Below are positions 7,463-16,344 of a stretch of DNA of 64,000 nt, in pieces. The position numbers and the translations under genes are program-made. The notes under the pieces are model-generated. The model saw only the letters and a list, made by a program, of their open reading frames with translations, was not told the DNA's origin and made no database searches. The DNA is from Polyangiaceae bacterium (GTDB lineage: Bacteria > Myxococcota_A > Polyangia > Polyangiales > Polyangiaceae). The stretch covers positions 620,001 to 684,000 of the forward strand of contig JAWKRG010000003.1 in NCBI GenBank assembly GCA_041389725.1, in the 5' to 3' direction. Numbering within the stretch: position 1 is the first letter of the stretch; the number at the start of each line of letters is the position of its first letter.

Positions 7463-9589
7463 ATGTCCCTGAAGGTCTTGGTTTTCGAAGCGGACGCCGA
7501 GTTCGCCGGCGTCCTCGAGAATGGACTCAAGCAGCTCGGGTGTGCCCCCACCCTGGTCGCCGACGCAAACGTCGGCCTGCAAACGGCGGCGTCGGATCGA
7601 CCCGACCTCATCCTGCTCTCCATCGAGCTGCCGCGGATGAACGGGTTCTCGGTCTGCAACAAGCTCAAGCGTGACCCTGCGCTGAAGGAAGTGCCGCTCA
7701 TCATCATGAGCAGCGACTCCACCGAAGAGACCTTCGACCAGCATCGACGCTTGCGCACGCATGCCGAAGACTACGTGCACAAGCCCATCGGCTTCGACGA
7801 CCTGATGAATCGCGCCCGCGCGTTCGTCGAGGTGCCGGCGGGTGCATCCTTGCCTCCCGTCAGTGAAGACGAGATCGTGATCGATGACGACATCGTCATC
7901 GACGACGCCGAACCCGAGGAAGACGACGAGACGGTGGCTGGGCGAGCGCTGGAAAGCGAGCCTCCGGTCGCCGTGGACGACGAGGTGGCGGACTTCACGG
8001 AGCAGGCCTTCGACGCGATCATGGAGGGCCCAGGCGCGGAGCCCGCGCCCGAAGCAGCGGAAGAGGCTCAGCCGGAGTCGGCCAAGCCGGCGTCCGTGCC
8101 GCCAAAGAAGGAGTCCATTCCACCCCGGCCCGAAAACAACCGAGAACTGTCTCGCATGCAACAGGAGCTTAGCCAGGCCAAAGACCAGGCGAGCGAGCTG
8201 GAGAGCGAGTTGCGGGCAGCAAAGGCCAAGATCTCCGACCTCGAGGACGCCGCCAAGCGTGGCGCCTCCAAGGACTCGGAGGTGCAGCGACTGCAACGGG
8301 AACTCGACGAGGCCAAGGCCAAAAGCGCTTCTGGCGGCTCCAAAGGTGGCGGCTCCGCCAGGGAGTTCCTGGATCTACGTGAGGCACTCAACAAGAAGGA
8401 CAAGGAGCTACTCGACCTTCGCGACGGCCTGACGTCGAAGGACAAAGAGCTGATCAACCTTCGGGACAGCAACATCGCGCTCGAGCGCGAAAAGACGGAC
8501 TTCAACGACAAGATCCTGGACCTGGAGAAGCAGGCCCTCGACGCCCAGAAGAACATCGAAGCCCTGCGGGCCGACAAGGAGCAAGCGAACAAGCGCGCGG
8601 ACGACTACAAACGCCGAGGCGAGAAGCTGCAGGGCGACCTCGAGGCCAAGTCCCAGGAGATGGCCGATCTGATCCGTCAGCACGAGGAACAGATCGCGAC
8701 GCGGGACGCACGCGACGCCGCCGCCCGCGTGGAGCATCAGGAAGCTCTGGAGGCGGCCGAGACGCGGCGCGAGGCAGACCTGGCCGCTGCAGCGACGGCA
8801 GCGGCCACCGCCCAGGCAGAAGCGCTGGAGCACGCGGCAGAACAAGCTGCGGCCGACAAGTCGGCGGCGCTGGAAGAGGCCGAGTCGGCGGCGACGACAG
8901 CCCGCGAGCAAGCTCTTGCCACACGAGAAGCGGAGCTGAAGAAGGAGGCCGACTCCAAGTTGGCTGCGCTCCATCGCGCCAACGAAGACGCGATGGGCAA
9001 GCTTCGTGCGGAGCACGAGCAGGCCATGGAAGAGGCAGCGAGCGCGGCAGCGCGCCAGTTGGCCGAGCGCGAGGAAACCCTGGCCGAAGAGCGACAGGCT
9101 GCCGAGCGCGCGATGACCGAGGCGCACGATGCGACCAAGGCGGAGCTGGCGGCCACTCGCCAAGAGCTGGCCGAGTTGCGTAGCGCGAAGGAAGAAGGCG
9201 AGGCAACGCGTGACGCCAAGATCGCGGGGCTGACCGGGGATCTCGAGGAGCGAACCTCGGAGCGCGACAGCGCGCTCGAGACCGCTCAGGAACGCGCGGA
9301 CAAGATCAGCGCTCTCGAAGCCGACCTGGCAGCGCGAATTTCCGAGCGGGACGAGGCGCGTGGCATCATCGAGGAGCGCGATGAGAAGATCGCGACGCTC
9401 GAAGCCGAGTTGGCAGCCAACCGCGGCATGCTCGCAGAAGAGAAAGAGAACCTGGAACGCGAGAAAGGACGCGTGGCCAAGGCGCACGGCAAGTGGGCCG
9501 AGGACAAGGCCAGCCTGGAGCGTGCCAAAGACGCATTGGCTGCGGCATTGGCGCAAATCGAGGACGCCGAGGCCCGCGCCATCGAGTAA
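7463..9589 (+). CDS. frzS: FrzS-like pseudo-receiver / long coiled-coil protein
   Basis: 708 residues. Residues 1-120 form a response-regulator receiver fold, but the phospho-acceptor Asp is Ser53 (LILLSIELP). The HAEDYVHKP segment around Lys107 is kept and closely resembles Myxococcus FrzS. An acidic/Pro-rich linker (about 125-230) follows, then a coiled coil from about 235 to the end with heptad-rich Ala/Glu/Lys sequence. M. xanthus FrzS is a polar motility protein whose receiver also lacks the Asp and works by protein contact; this copy is longer than the roughly 555-residue FrzS. By analogy I infer a cytoplasmic, polar role in type IV pilus or gliding control. No frz or pil gene is nearby, so AglZ-like or other coiled-coil functions remain possible. 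Confidence 0.75.
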   Translation: MSLKVLVFEADAEFAGVLENGLKQLGCAPTLVADANVGLQTAASDRPDLILLSIELPRMNGFSVCNKLKRDPALKEVPLIIMSSDSTEETFDQHRRLRTHAEDYVHKPIGFDDLMNRARAFVEVPAGASLPPVSEDEIVIDDDIVIDDAEPEEDDETVAGRALESEPPVAVDDEVADFTEQAFDAIMEGPGAEPAPEAAEEAQPESAKPASVPPKKESIPPRPENNRELSRMQQELSQAKDQASELESELRAAKAKISDLEDAAKRGASKDSEVQRLQRELDEAKAKSASGGSKGGGSAREFLDLREALNKKDKELLDLRDGLTSKDKELINLRDSNIALEREKTDFNDKILDLEKQALDAQKNIEALRADKEQANKRADDYKRRGEKLQGDLEAKSQEMADLIRQHEEQIATRDARDAAARVEHQEALEAAETRREADLAAAATAAATAQAEALEHAAEQAAADKSAALEEAESAATTAREQALATREAELKKEADSKLAALHRANEDAMGKLRAEHEQAMEEAASAAARQLAEREETLAEERQAAERAMTEAHDATKAELAATRQELAELRSAKEEGEATRDAKIAGLTGDLEERTSERDSALETAQERADKISALEADLAARISERDEARGIIEERDEKIATLEAELAANRGMLAEEKENLEREKGRVAKAHGKWAEDKASLERAKDALAAALAQIEDAEARAIE

Positions 9590-9650
9590 GAAGGCGCGGC
9601 CGCAAACTCGAGTTGATGAACTCCATGCCTGGCGCTAGGGTCCCGCCCGC

Positions 9651-11732
9651 ATGACCACGGCTGAAAGCCGGAGCGACTCCTCTCCTCCCGCGGCCGCAGA
9701 TGACGCCAAGGCGCCCGCCCAGGCTTCCACCGCGGCTGGCGATGACGCCAAGGCGCCCGCTGAGGCTCCCACGGCGGCTACGACTACTGCCCCGGTTCCG
9801 GCATCCTCATCGTCGACCGAGGCGGAGCAACGAGAGAGCGTTCCTCCGCCTGAAACCCACGGCCAGCCCTTCGGCGAGCAGCACGAAGCGATGCTGGAAC
9901 CGCGTGGGGAGTGGCATTTCGCGGGCTGGGGGCATGCCACGCGCATCACCAACCTGGAGGATGGCCCGGTCTCCGTCGGGTTGAGCCACCACATGGCGCC
10001 CCAGAACAAGCTGGGGCAGTGGCGCGCAACTGCGATTTGCGGCAACGACATCACCTCCAGCGTGCTGTACGTCGCTGCCCTCTGCACTTTGAGTGCGGGT
10101 GTCTACGCGCCCATCGCGTTGGCGATGGTGGGGCTGGTTCTCTACATCTTCCGGCGGATCTACGCGGAAGTCGGCTCAGCGCTGCCGCTGAACGGCGGCG
10201 CCTACAACGTGCTGCTCAACACCACGAGCAAGGGCAAGGCGTCCTTGGCCGCGTGTTTGACGCTCTTGTCGTACATCGCAACGGCAGTGATCAGCGCCAA
10301 CGAGGCGTTGCACTACGCGCACCACGTCGTGCACGCGGTTCCCGTCATGATCGGTACCGTGGTGCTGCTCGCGATCTTCGCCGGGCTGAACGTCATCGGC
10401 ATCTCCGAAAGCGCCGTCGTAGCCCTCGTCATCTTCATCATCCACATCAGCACGCTGCTGCTGCTGACCGTCGCCGCTGGCATCTACGTGTACCAGGACG
10501 GCTTCGCCACTCTGCTTGCCAACTGGAAATCTCCGCCGCCGGGTGGCATTCAGAAGGCGCTCTTCTTCGGCTTCGCCGCGGGCATGCTGGGCATCAGCGG
10601 CTTCGAGAGCTCCGCAAACTTCATCGAAGAGCAGAAGCCCGGCGTATTTCCGAAGACCCTGCGCAACATGTGGATCGCAGTGTTCTTCTTCAATCCCACC
10701 ATTAGCCTGCTAGCCCTGGGCATGCTCCCGGTGGCCACCTTTGGCGAGTACCAAACCGCCTTGCTCAGCGAGATGGGCAACCGCTCCGTCGGTCCCTGGC
10801 TTGCATCCTGGGTCAGCATCGACGCGGTACTGGTGCTTTCTGGTGCCGTGCTGACCAGCTACGTAGGCGTGACGGGGCTCGTTCGACGAATGAGCCTCGA
10901 CCGCTGCTTGCCCCAAATCCTGCTGAGGGAAAATCGACGCTTCCGCACTCCCCACTGGATCATCCTTTCCTTCTTCACGCTGTGCTGCTCGATCTTGTTC
11001 ATCACGAAGGGTGACGTGGGGACCCTGGCTGGCGTGTACACCATCTCCTTCCTCGGGGTGATGTTGCTGTTCGCGGTCGGCAACCGACTGCTGGCGATCA
11101 AGCGCGGCCGCCTGCCTCGCTCGACACGCGCCAGTTGGCCCATGGTCGTCGTGGCCACCGCCGCCGTCGGCGCCGGGCTGGTGGGCAATGTGCTGAAGTC
11201 CACGGAGCAGGCGGTCATCTTCTTGATGTACCTGGCAGTCGCCATCACCGCCGTGGGCATCATGTTCCTGCGTGTGCGCATCCTCTATGCGCTCTTGTAT
11301 GTCGGACGCGCCATTCACGAGAAGGTGCGCGAGTTGAACGAAGGTGTCGCCAACTGGACCACGGGCAAGATCACGCAGATCAACAGCCAGGCCATCGTCT
11401 TCTTCACGCGCGGCGACGGACCCGCGAACCTGCGACGCGCCATCGAGTACGTGCTGGACAACGAGCACACCAACACTTTGATCGTGGTCCACGTGTACCA
11501 GGACGAGACCAAGATCCCAGCGCAGCTTTCCCAACAGCTGATGACCCTCGACGAGATCTTCCCGGAGATCCGCATCGACTTCATCGCCGTGCGAGGTAGG
11601 TTCGGACCGGACCTGATCGACAAGCTCAGTGGCCGACTCAACGTGCCGAAGAACTACATGTTCATTGGCTGCCCGGGCGACGGCTTCCCTCACAACCTGG
11701 GCGACCTCGGCGGCGTCCGTTTGATCGTGTGA
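9651..11732 (+). CDS. APC-family amino acid permease with soluble N- and C-terminal extensions
   Basis: 693 residues. The first ~115 are low-complexity Ala/Pro/Ser/Glu sequence. The permease core (about 120-540) has some 12 hydrophobic segments and APC hallmarks: GNDITSSVLY in helix 1, EVGSALPLNGGAY, and GISGFESSANFIEEQ in the middle. The last ~140 residues are soluble and alternate beta/alpha (TLIVVHVYQDE, IRIDFIAVRGRFG, GCPGDGFPHNLGDLGG), resembling a universal-stress-protein type domain as in other APC transporters. Role: inner-membrane uptake or exchange of an amino acid or amine, specificity unknown. The next gene starts 4 bp after the stop, so the two are likely co-transcribed. Confidence 0.82.
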   Translation: MTTAESRSDSSPPAAADDAKAPAQASTAAGDDAKAPAEAPTAATTTAPVPASSSSTEAEQRESVPPPETHGQPFGEQHEAMLEPRGEWHFAGWGHATRITNLEDGPVSVGLSHHMAPQNKLGQWRATAICGNDITSSVLYVAALCTLSAGVYAPIALAMVGLVLYIFRRIYAEVGSALPLNGGAYNVLLNTTSKGKASLAACLTLLSYIATAVISANEALHYAHHVVHAVPVMIGTVVLLAIFAGLNVIGISESAVVALVIFIIHISTLLLLTVAAGIYVYQDGFATLLANWKSPPPGGIQKALFFGFAAGMLGISGFESSANFIEEQKPGVFPKTLRNMWIAVFFFNPTISLLALGMLPVATFGEYQTALLSEMGNRSVGPWLASWVSIDAVLVLSGAVLTSYVGVTGLVRRMSLDRCLPQILLRENRRFRTPHWIILSFFTLCCSILFITKGDVGTLAGVYTISFLGVMLLFAVGNRLLAIKRGRLPRSTRASWPMVVVATAAVGAGLVGNVLKSTEQAVIFLMYLAVAITAVGIMFLRVRILYALLYVGRAIHEKVRELNEGVANWTTGKITQINSQAIVFFTRGDGPANLRRAIEYVLDNEHTNTLIVVHVYQDETKIPAQLSQQLMTLDEIFPEIRIDFIAVRGRFGPDLIDKLSGRLNVPKNYMFIGCPGDGFPHNLGDLGGVRLIV

Positions 11733-11736
11733 CGCC

Positions 11737-12288
11737 ATGCCCACCAATCCACTTTGGCTCGAGCATACCGAGAAGGCGGCCTGGGACACCGTGCAGACCC
11801 TGCGCGCCGAGGTGGAGCGCGCCAACAAGCGCGTGCAGCAGCTGACGGAGCTGCAAGGTCAGTGGCCTGGAGTCGAGCGCTACCTGCAGTCGGAGTGCGA
11901 AAAGCGGGAGCTGCCCAGCGCGCCGCCACTTTCGATGCTGGAAGCTCTGTGTGAGCGGCTGCAGCGCCTCGAACGGCAAGAGGCAAAGGACGAAGCCCCA
12001 GTGGCCAGCTCAACCGAGCATCAAGCAGAGTCCAGCGCGAAGCCGACGGGAGACGAGCGCTTGTCGGCATCGGTGCGCTGGTTCGCGCGTCTCGTCGATC
12101 GTCGGCGGCGAACTAGCGGGCGCACGACCGTCGACCCGACGCGGCGCGCGGCATTGCTCAACGCCCTCGAGCACCAGGTCGAGGACCTTGCCCACGCGCG
12201 TCCGCGAGACTTGGTCGATTCCGCCGTCGAAGTGGCGCGCCTCGCCCTCGAGCTGGCTCGCATCGGCCGCCGCGCTCGAAACGAGTAG
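11737..12288 (+). CDS. Hypothetical charged helical protein
   Basis: 183 residues, family not recognised. It is rich in Arg, Glu, Ala and Leu, with a predicted coiled-coil-like N-terminal third (LRAEVERANKRVQQLTEL), a short polar linker around residues 95-110, and a basic helical C-terminal half (WFARLVDRRRRTSG, then ALLNALEHQVEDL). No signal peptide or membrane segment, so probably cytoplasmic. It starts 4 bp after the permease stop and may be a partner of it. Confidence 0.65.
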   Translation: MPTNPLWLEHTEKAAWDTVQTLRAEVERANKRVQQLTELQGQWPGVERYLQSECEKRELPSAPPLSMLEALCERLQRLERQEAKDEAPVASSTEHQAESSAKPTGDERLSASVRWFARLVDRRRRTSGRTTVDPTRRAALLNALEHQVEDLAHARPRDLVDSAVEVARLALELARIGRRARNE

Positions 12289-12482
12289 GCCACTGCCCTA
12301 GGGCACCACCACCCCAAGCCAACTCCTTGGCGTCTCGCTACGCTCTTTGTGTCTTGGCGGTGAAATGAAGTCACCCGGTTGCGCCTTCGCAACCGTCTCG
12401 GCAGGTGGCATCTTGCGCGGCGGTCTCCGCTTTCTGCCTCGACCCACCGCTGAAGGTGAACAAGTGGTGCTAGCGTGCGGTC

Positions 12483-13742
12483 GTGAGCGAGCGACGAGAG
12501 CGCTGGACGGCCTGGATCGTGACCTGGGTCGCATACGCGACCTACTACACGGGGCGCAAAGGGTTCTCGGTCGCCAAGAAGACGATCCACGATGGCCTCG
12601 GCGTCTCCACGCAGACCCTCGGAGCGATCGACACGGCATACCTCGTCGCCTACTCCCTTGGGCAGTTTGGCAGCGGCTACCTTGGCGACCGTATTGGTGC
12701 GCGGCGCCTGATCAGCTACGGCATGCTGCTGTCTGCAGCGACTTGCGTCGCGTTCGGCGCTTCCAGCACGGCTGCGCTCTTCTTCGTCGCGTTCCTGCTC
12801 AACGGTTTCGCCCAATCCACGGGCTGGCCGGGCACCACCCGCGCCATGGCGGAGTGGACGACCCTCGACAACCGCGGAACGGTGATGGCGTTCTGGGCAA
12901 CCTGCTATCAAGTGGGCGGCATCGTCGCCACGGCCCTGGCGGCGTTTCTGCTCGGTCGCCTGGGTTGGCGCTATGCCTTCTTCGGACCTGCGGTGTTGCT
13001 CGCCGTCGTCGCTGGGGGAGTGTACTTGCTACTCTCCGCCGGCCCGGCACGCTCACACGGCGATGCCGATGAGTCGAAGCGCGGCACCTCATCGGAGCAG
13101 GATGCCGACGCCGACAGCCGAGGGGCGAGGCGGACCGCGCAACGAGAGATCCTGCGTCATCCACTGCTGTGGTGCTACGGCGCGAGCTACTTCTGCATCA
13201 AGTTCATCCGCTACGCGTTGCTCTTCTGGCTCCCGTTCTTCCTGGCGCAGTCGCGGGGTTTCGACGCTGAACGCGCGGGCTACGTCTCTACCGCATTCGA
13301 AGTGGGTGGCATCGTCGGCGTGGTCTTCCTGGGCATCGCGTCGGACCGGCTTCGTCACTTCTCGCGCTCGCTGCTTGCTGGAGGCGCGCTCGTCGCCCTC
13401 GCCGGAGCAGTGGTGCTGTTCACACGAATGAACGCGACCAGCATTGCATCCAACGTCGTTGGGCTTGCGTTGATCGGTGCGGCGCTCTTCGGTCCCGATG
13501 CCTTGCTGTCCGGAGCCGCCGCTCAGGACGCTGGAGGCAAGCACGCCGCCGCCATGGCGACCGGTTTCGTCAATGGGATGGGCTCGGTTGGCGCCGCGCT
13601 TCAGGGGCTCCTCGTGCCCTACCTCAGCAATCGCTACGGTTGGTCGAGTCTGTTCAGCGTGTTCGTAGGCTTGTCGCTGCTTTCCGCAGTGTGTCTGCTG
13701 CCCACCTTGCGCTCGCGCCCGAACGCTGGCGCGCCGACCTGA
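12483..13742 (+). CDS. MFS transporter of the organophosphate:phosphate antiporter (OPA/GlpT-UhpC) type
   Basis: 419 residues with about 12 membrane segments. The N-terminal motif WVAYATYYTGRKGFSVAK is typical of OPA transporters (GlpT, UhpT, UhpC, PgtP), followed by the MFS signature GYLGDRIGARR in the loop between helices 2 and 3 and NGFAQSTGWPGTTRAM in helix 4. The central loop (about 185-222) is hydrophilic and charged. Expected role: inner-membrane exchange or sensing of a phosphorylated sugar or glycerol compound; substrate cannot be told from sequence. The start is GTG 12483 before SERRERW. The 194 bp upstream hold only short inverted repeats. Confidence 0.85.
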   Translation: MSERRERWTAWIVTWVAYATYYTGRKGFSVAKKTIHDGLGVSTQTLGAIDTAYLVAYSLGQFGSGYLGDRIGARRLISYGMLLSAATCVAFGASSTAALFFVAFLLNGFAQSTGWPGTTRAMAEWTTLDNRGTVMAFWATCYQVGGIVATALAAFLLGRLGWRYAFFGPAVLLAVVAGGVYLLLSAGPARSHGDADESKRGTSSEQDADADSRGARRTAQREILRHPLLWCYGASYFCIKFIRYALLFWLPFFLAQSRGFDAERAGYVSTAFEVGGIVGVVFLGIASDRLRHFSRSLLAGGALVALAGAVVLFTRMNATSIASNVVGLALIGAALFGPDALLSGAAAQDAGGKHAAAMATGFVNGMGSVGAALQGLLVPYLSNRYGWSSLFSVFVGLSLLSAVCLLPTLRSRPNAGAPT

Positions 13743-13790
13743 GGGGGAGCGCGAGTCCCCAGGCTCTGGCTTTGTTCTCGACGGAACGGC

Positions 13791-14495
13791 TCAGCGCTCG
13801 AAGCGGCGCCACTGGTCGTCGATCAGGCGCTCGTGGGGTCGGTACGCTGCCTTGTAGCGCATGGTGGAGCACTCCTCGATGTAGAGCCCCAAGTACAGCC
13901 ACGCGAGTCCCCAGCGGCGGCAGAGTTCGAGTTGATGCAGCACGCTGTAGGTGCCCAAGCTCAGATCCGCGTAGGCCGGATCGAAGTGACAGTACACGGC
14001 TGATAGACTGTCGCCTCCGCGATCCGTAACGGCAACTCCAACCAACTCTTCACCAATGAAGTAGCGCAGCTCGAAAGTCTCGCAACAACTCTCCACCAAG
14101 AAGTCGCGGTACCCCTCGTCGTCGATGGGGGGTTGGCCGTCCGACAACCCACGACCCCGCTTGTGCTCGTTGTACAGGTGGATCCGACGCTCATCGACGA
14201 GAGGAGGCCCCATCTCGACACGCACGGCGCGTTCCGCGCGCCTCGAAATCCGTCGATGGGTCCGTGATGGCTCGAAAGCGCGCGCGTCCACCCGAATCGG
14301 CTCACAAGAAGTGCAGTGCGGACAGGTCGGCCGGTAGAGCAGCACACCCTGGCGTCGGTCGCCTGCGGCCAGGCGCTCCCCCATCTCGGTGCGCGTGAGG
14401 CGACGCACGGGCAGCCGCAAGGGTAGGCGCGCCGTCCGCTCCGTCAGATACGGGCAACTCGAAGGCCGATCGTAGACCACGAGTTCCGGAGGCAT
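13791..14495 (-). CDS. bpt: Aspartate/glutamate leucyl- or arginyl-tRNA-protein transferase
   Basis: About 234 residues, transferring an amino acid from aminoacyl-tRNA to N-terminal acidic residues of proteins and marking them for ClpS/ClpAP turnover. The N-terminus has the family segments PSSCPYLTERTARLPLRLP and CPHCTSCEPIRVD (a Cys-rich metal-binding stretch). The C-terminal GNAT-like half has LSAVYCHFDP, LGTYSVLHQLELC and YLGLYIEECSTMRYKAAYRP. The start is uncertain: ATG 14495 matches the usual N-terminus, while an upstream in-frame GTG at 14561 would add 22 residues; neither has a strong ribosome-binding site. It is convergent with the MFS transporter gene. Confidence 0.88.
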   Translation of the reverse strand: MPPELVVYDRPSSCPYLTERTARLPLRLPVRRLTRTEMGERLAAGDRRQGVLLYRPTCPHCTSCEPIRVDARAFEPSRTHRRISRRAERAVRVEMGPPLVDERRIHLYNEHKRGRGLSDGQPPIDDEGYRDFLVESCCETFELRYFIGEELVGVAVTDRGGDSLSAVYCHFDPAYADLSLGTYSVLHQLELCRRWGLAWLYLGLYIEECSTMRYKAAYRPHERLIDDQWRRFER

Positions 14496-14617
14496 GTCGG
14501 GAAGCAGAGCGACGGCCACGGCCCCAGTATGCCACGGCCTCGCGAGCGGGGGCGCGTCCACGAAAGCCCGAGTCGAGCTGTCTCAGACGGTGCCTCAGCT
14601 GCGCGTCGGTACCGGGT

Positions 14618-15955
14618 TCAGATCTTCGCGCGACGCTGCAGACGCCTGGCTTCACGCGACGCCGTCGCAACGACTTCGTCGGCGTCCAGGGTGGTCAACG
14701 TGCCAGAACGGACGACTTGTCGACCATCAATGAAGACGTGTTCGACGTCCCGAGCCTGGGTTGCGTAGACGAGGGTGGCAGTCGGGTCCATCACCGGTGT
14801 CACGTGCACTCCGTCGACGCGCACGGCCACCAAGTCGGCACGCTTGCCCAACTCCAAGCTGCCGACGGCGTCCTGGAGGCCCAGGATGGCGGCGCCCTCG
14901 ATCGTCGCCATGCGCAGCACGTCTTTCGCTGGTACGGCACCAGGTCCGGCGACGGCGCTGGAAAGCAAGGCGGCGCGGCGAAGCTCCACCCAAGGATCGA
15001 GGTTGTTGTTGCAGGGCGCGCCATCGGGCCCCAGTCCCACCCGAATGCCGGCGGCTCGCAGCTGCTCGACCTTGGCGATCCCGCTGCCGAGCTTCAGATT
15101 CGCGCTCGGGCAGTGCACGACGGCAACGCCATCGGCGGCCAGCCGACGCATCTGAGAAGCGGTCAACTGCACGCCATGAGCGATGGACGCATGGTCCCCG
15201 CGCATGCCCCAGCGGCGCAAGACGTCGACGTCGTCTGCGCCGAGGATCTTCTGCACCGCCTGACGCTCGCCCGCGTGCTCTGCAGCGTGCGTGTGGAATC
15301 GCGCCCCCGACGCCAAGGCACGCTCGGCAGCGCCGCGCACCAGGGCTTCGGAGCAGGACAAGATGAACCGCGGAATGTAGGCGTAGCGAACCCGACCACT
15401 GGGGTGCTTGGCCCATCCGGCCTCCAGGCTTTCTGCGTCTCGCAGCGACTGAGCGGTGCTCTGCCGCAGCCGCGATGGCACGCCGGCACCGCTGTCCATC
15501 AACGTCTTGCCGCCGACGACGCGGATCCCCGAGCGCACACAGGCGTCGAACACCACGTCGTGTCCGTGCACCGTCCCCAAGTCGAGCAGCGCCGTGGCGC
15601 CAGCCGTCAAGAGCTCGCTCAAGCCAAGCTCTGCGCTCGCGCGCAAGGTGCGCTCGTCGTGGGCCGCCTCGAGCGGCCAGATGCGCTTCTTCAGCCAGTC
15701 GAGCAGCGGCAGATCGTCGGCCATGCCGCGCATCAAGGCCTGACACAGATGCACGTGCGCCATCACCAGGCCAGGCAGCAAGATGCGCCCGCGAACGTCC
15801 ACTACGCGAGTTCCGCGCGGTCGGGGCACTCGCCCCAGGGCGGCGATGCGTCCGTCCTCGATCAGCAGGTCTCCGCGGAACACTCGATGGCGCGCGTCAC
15901 AGGTGACGAGGGTTGCACCGCGCAGCAGGGTACGGGCTCGTGTCGGGGCACTCAT
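14618..15955 (-). CDS. Metal-dependent amidohydrolase, nucleobase/nucleoside deaminase type (MtaD/SsnA/guanine deaminase superfamily)
   Basis: 445 residues. It has the TIM-barrel amidohydrolase metal ligands: HVHLCQ after the first strands, HTHAAEHAGE, the later His in SIAHGVQL, and the Asp in GLGPDGAPCNNNLDPW. The GLGxDG-x-x-NNN segment is typical of the AtzA/TrzN/MTA-SAH deaminase group. The C-terminus returns to the small beta domain (GKRADLVAV). The start ATG 15955 overlaps the cytidine deaminase stop by 4 bp (ATGA), which fixes it. Position in an operon with purine nucleoside phosphorylase and cytidine deaminase points to salvage of free bases or modified nucleosides, for example guanine, 5'-methylthioadenosine or 5'-deoxyadenosine; the exact substrate is inference. 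Confidence 0.85.
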   Translation of the reverse strand: MSAPTRARTLLRGATLVTCDARHRVFRGDLLIEDGRIAALGRVPRPRGTRVVDVRGRILLPGLVMAHVHLCQALMRGMADDLPLLDWLKKRIWPLEAAHDERTLRASAELGLSELLTAGATALLDLGTVHGHDVVFDACVRSGIRVVGGKTLMDSGAGVPSRLRQSTAQSLRDAESLEAGWAKHPSGRVRYAYIPRFILSCSEALVRGAAERALASGARFHTHAAEHAGERQAVQKILGADDVDVLRRWGMRGDHASIAHGVQLTASQMRRLAADGVAVVHCPSANLKLGSGIAKVEQLRAAGIRVGLGPDGAPCNNNLDPWVELRRAALLSSAVAGPGAVPAKDVLRMATIEGAAILGLQDAVGSLELGKRADLVAVRVDGVHVTPVMDPTATLVYATQARDVEHVFIDGRQVVRSGTLTTLDADEVVATASREARRLQRRAKI

Positions 15956-16344
15956 GGACGAAAGACGAAGGCGTGGGGCAAGAGCTCCGACAGCGTCACC
16001 TGAACGCGCTGCCCGGGCACGGCAGCCAGCACCACGGCGTCCGGACCGAACTCCGCCAGTACTTGTCGGCAGATCCCGCACGGGTACGTGGGCGTCGCTG
16101 CTGGTGTGTAGACCGCGACGGCCAGGATACGCCGTGCACCTGCGGCGACCATCGCTGACACCGCGGAGCGCTCGGCACAGACGGTAGCGCCGAAGGACGA
16201 GTTCTCGACGTTGCAGCCGACGTAGGTGTGGCCGTCTTCTGCCAAGACCGCCGCGCCGACCTTGAAGTTGGAAAAGGGCGCATAGGCGTGGAGCGCCACG
16301 GCCTCGGCGCGGACGAGGAGCGCATCGAGCACTTCCGCATTCAT
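15952..16344 (-). CDS. cdd: Cytidine deaminase
   Basis: 130 residues, the usual length for the small tetrameric enzyme that turns cytidine or deoxycytidine into uridine or deoxyuridine. Zn-binding and catalytic residues are visible: NVENSSFGATVCAE (Cys ligand and catalytic Glu) and PCGICRQVL (two Cys ligands). The N-terminal AYAPFSNFKVGAAVL is typical. ATG 16344 overlaps the stop of the upstream phosphorylase gene by 4 bp, and its own stop overlaps the start of the amidohydrolase, so translation of the three is probably coupled. Confidence 0.95.
   Translation of the reverse strand: MNAEVLDALLVRAEAVALHAYAPFSNFKVGAAVLAEDGHTYVGCNVENSSFGATVCAERSAVSAMVAAGARRILAVAVYTPAATPTYPCGICRQVLAEFGPDAVVLAAVPGQRVQVTLSELLPHAFVFRP

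Noticed and set aside
13743..13790. Hairpin between the MFS transporter and bpt genes
   Set aside because: Only a 5-bp stem with no strong T-run; not convincing as a terminator.
14717..16003. 428-codon plus-strand frame across the amidohydrolase
   Set aside because: Antisense to a gene with all amidohydrolase metal ligands; the reading has no recognisable motif.
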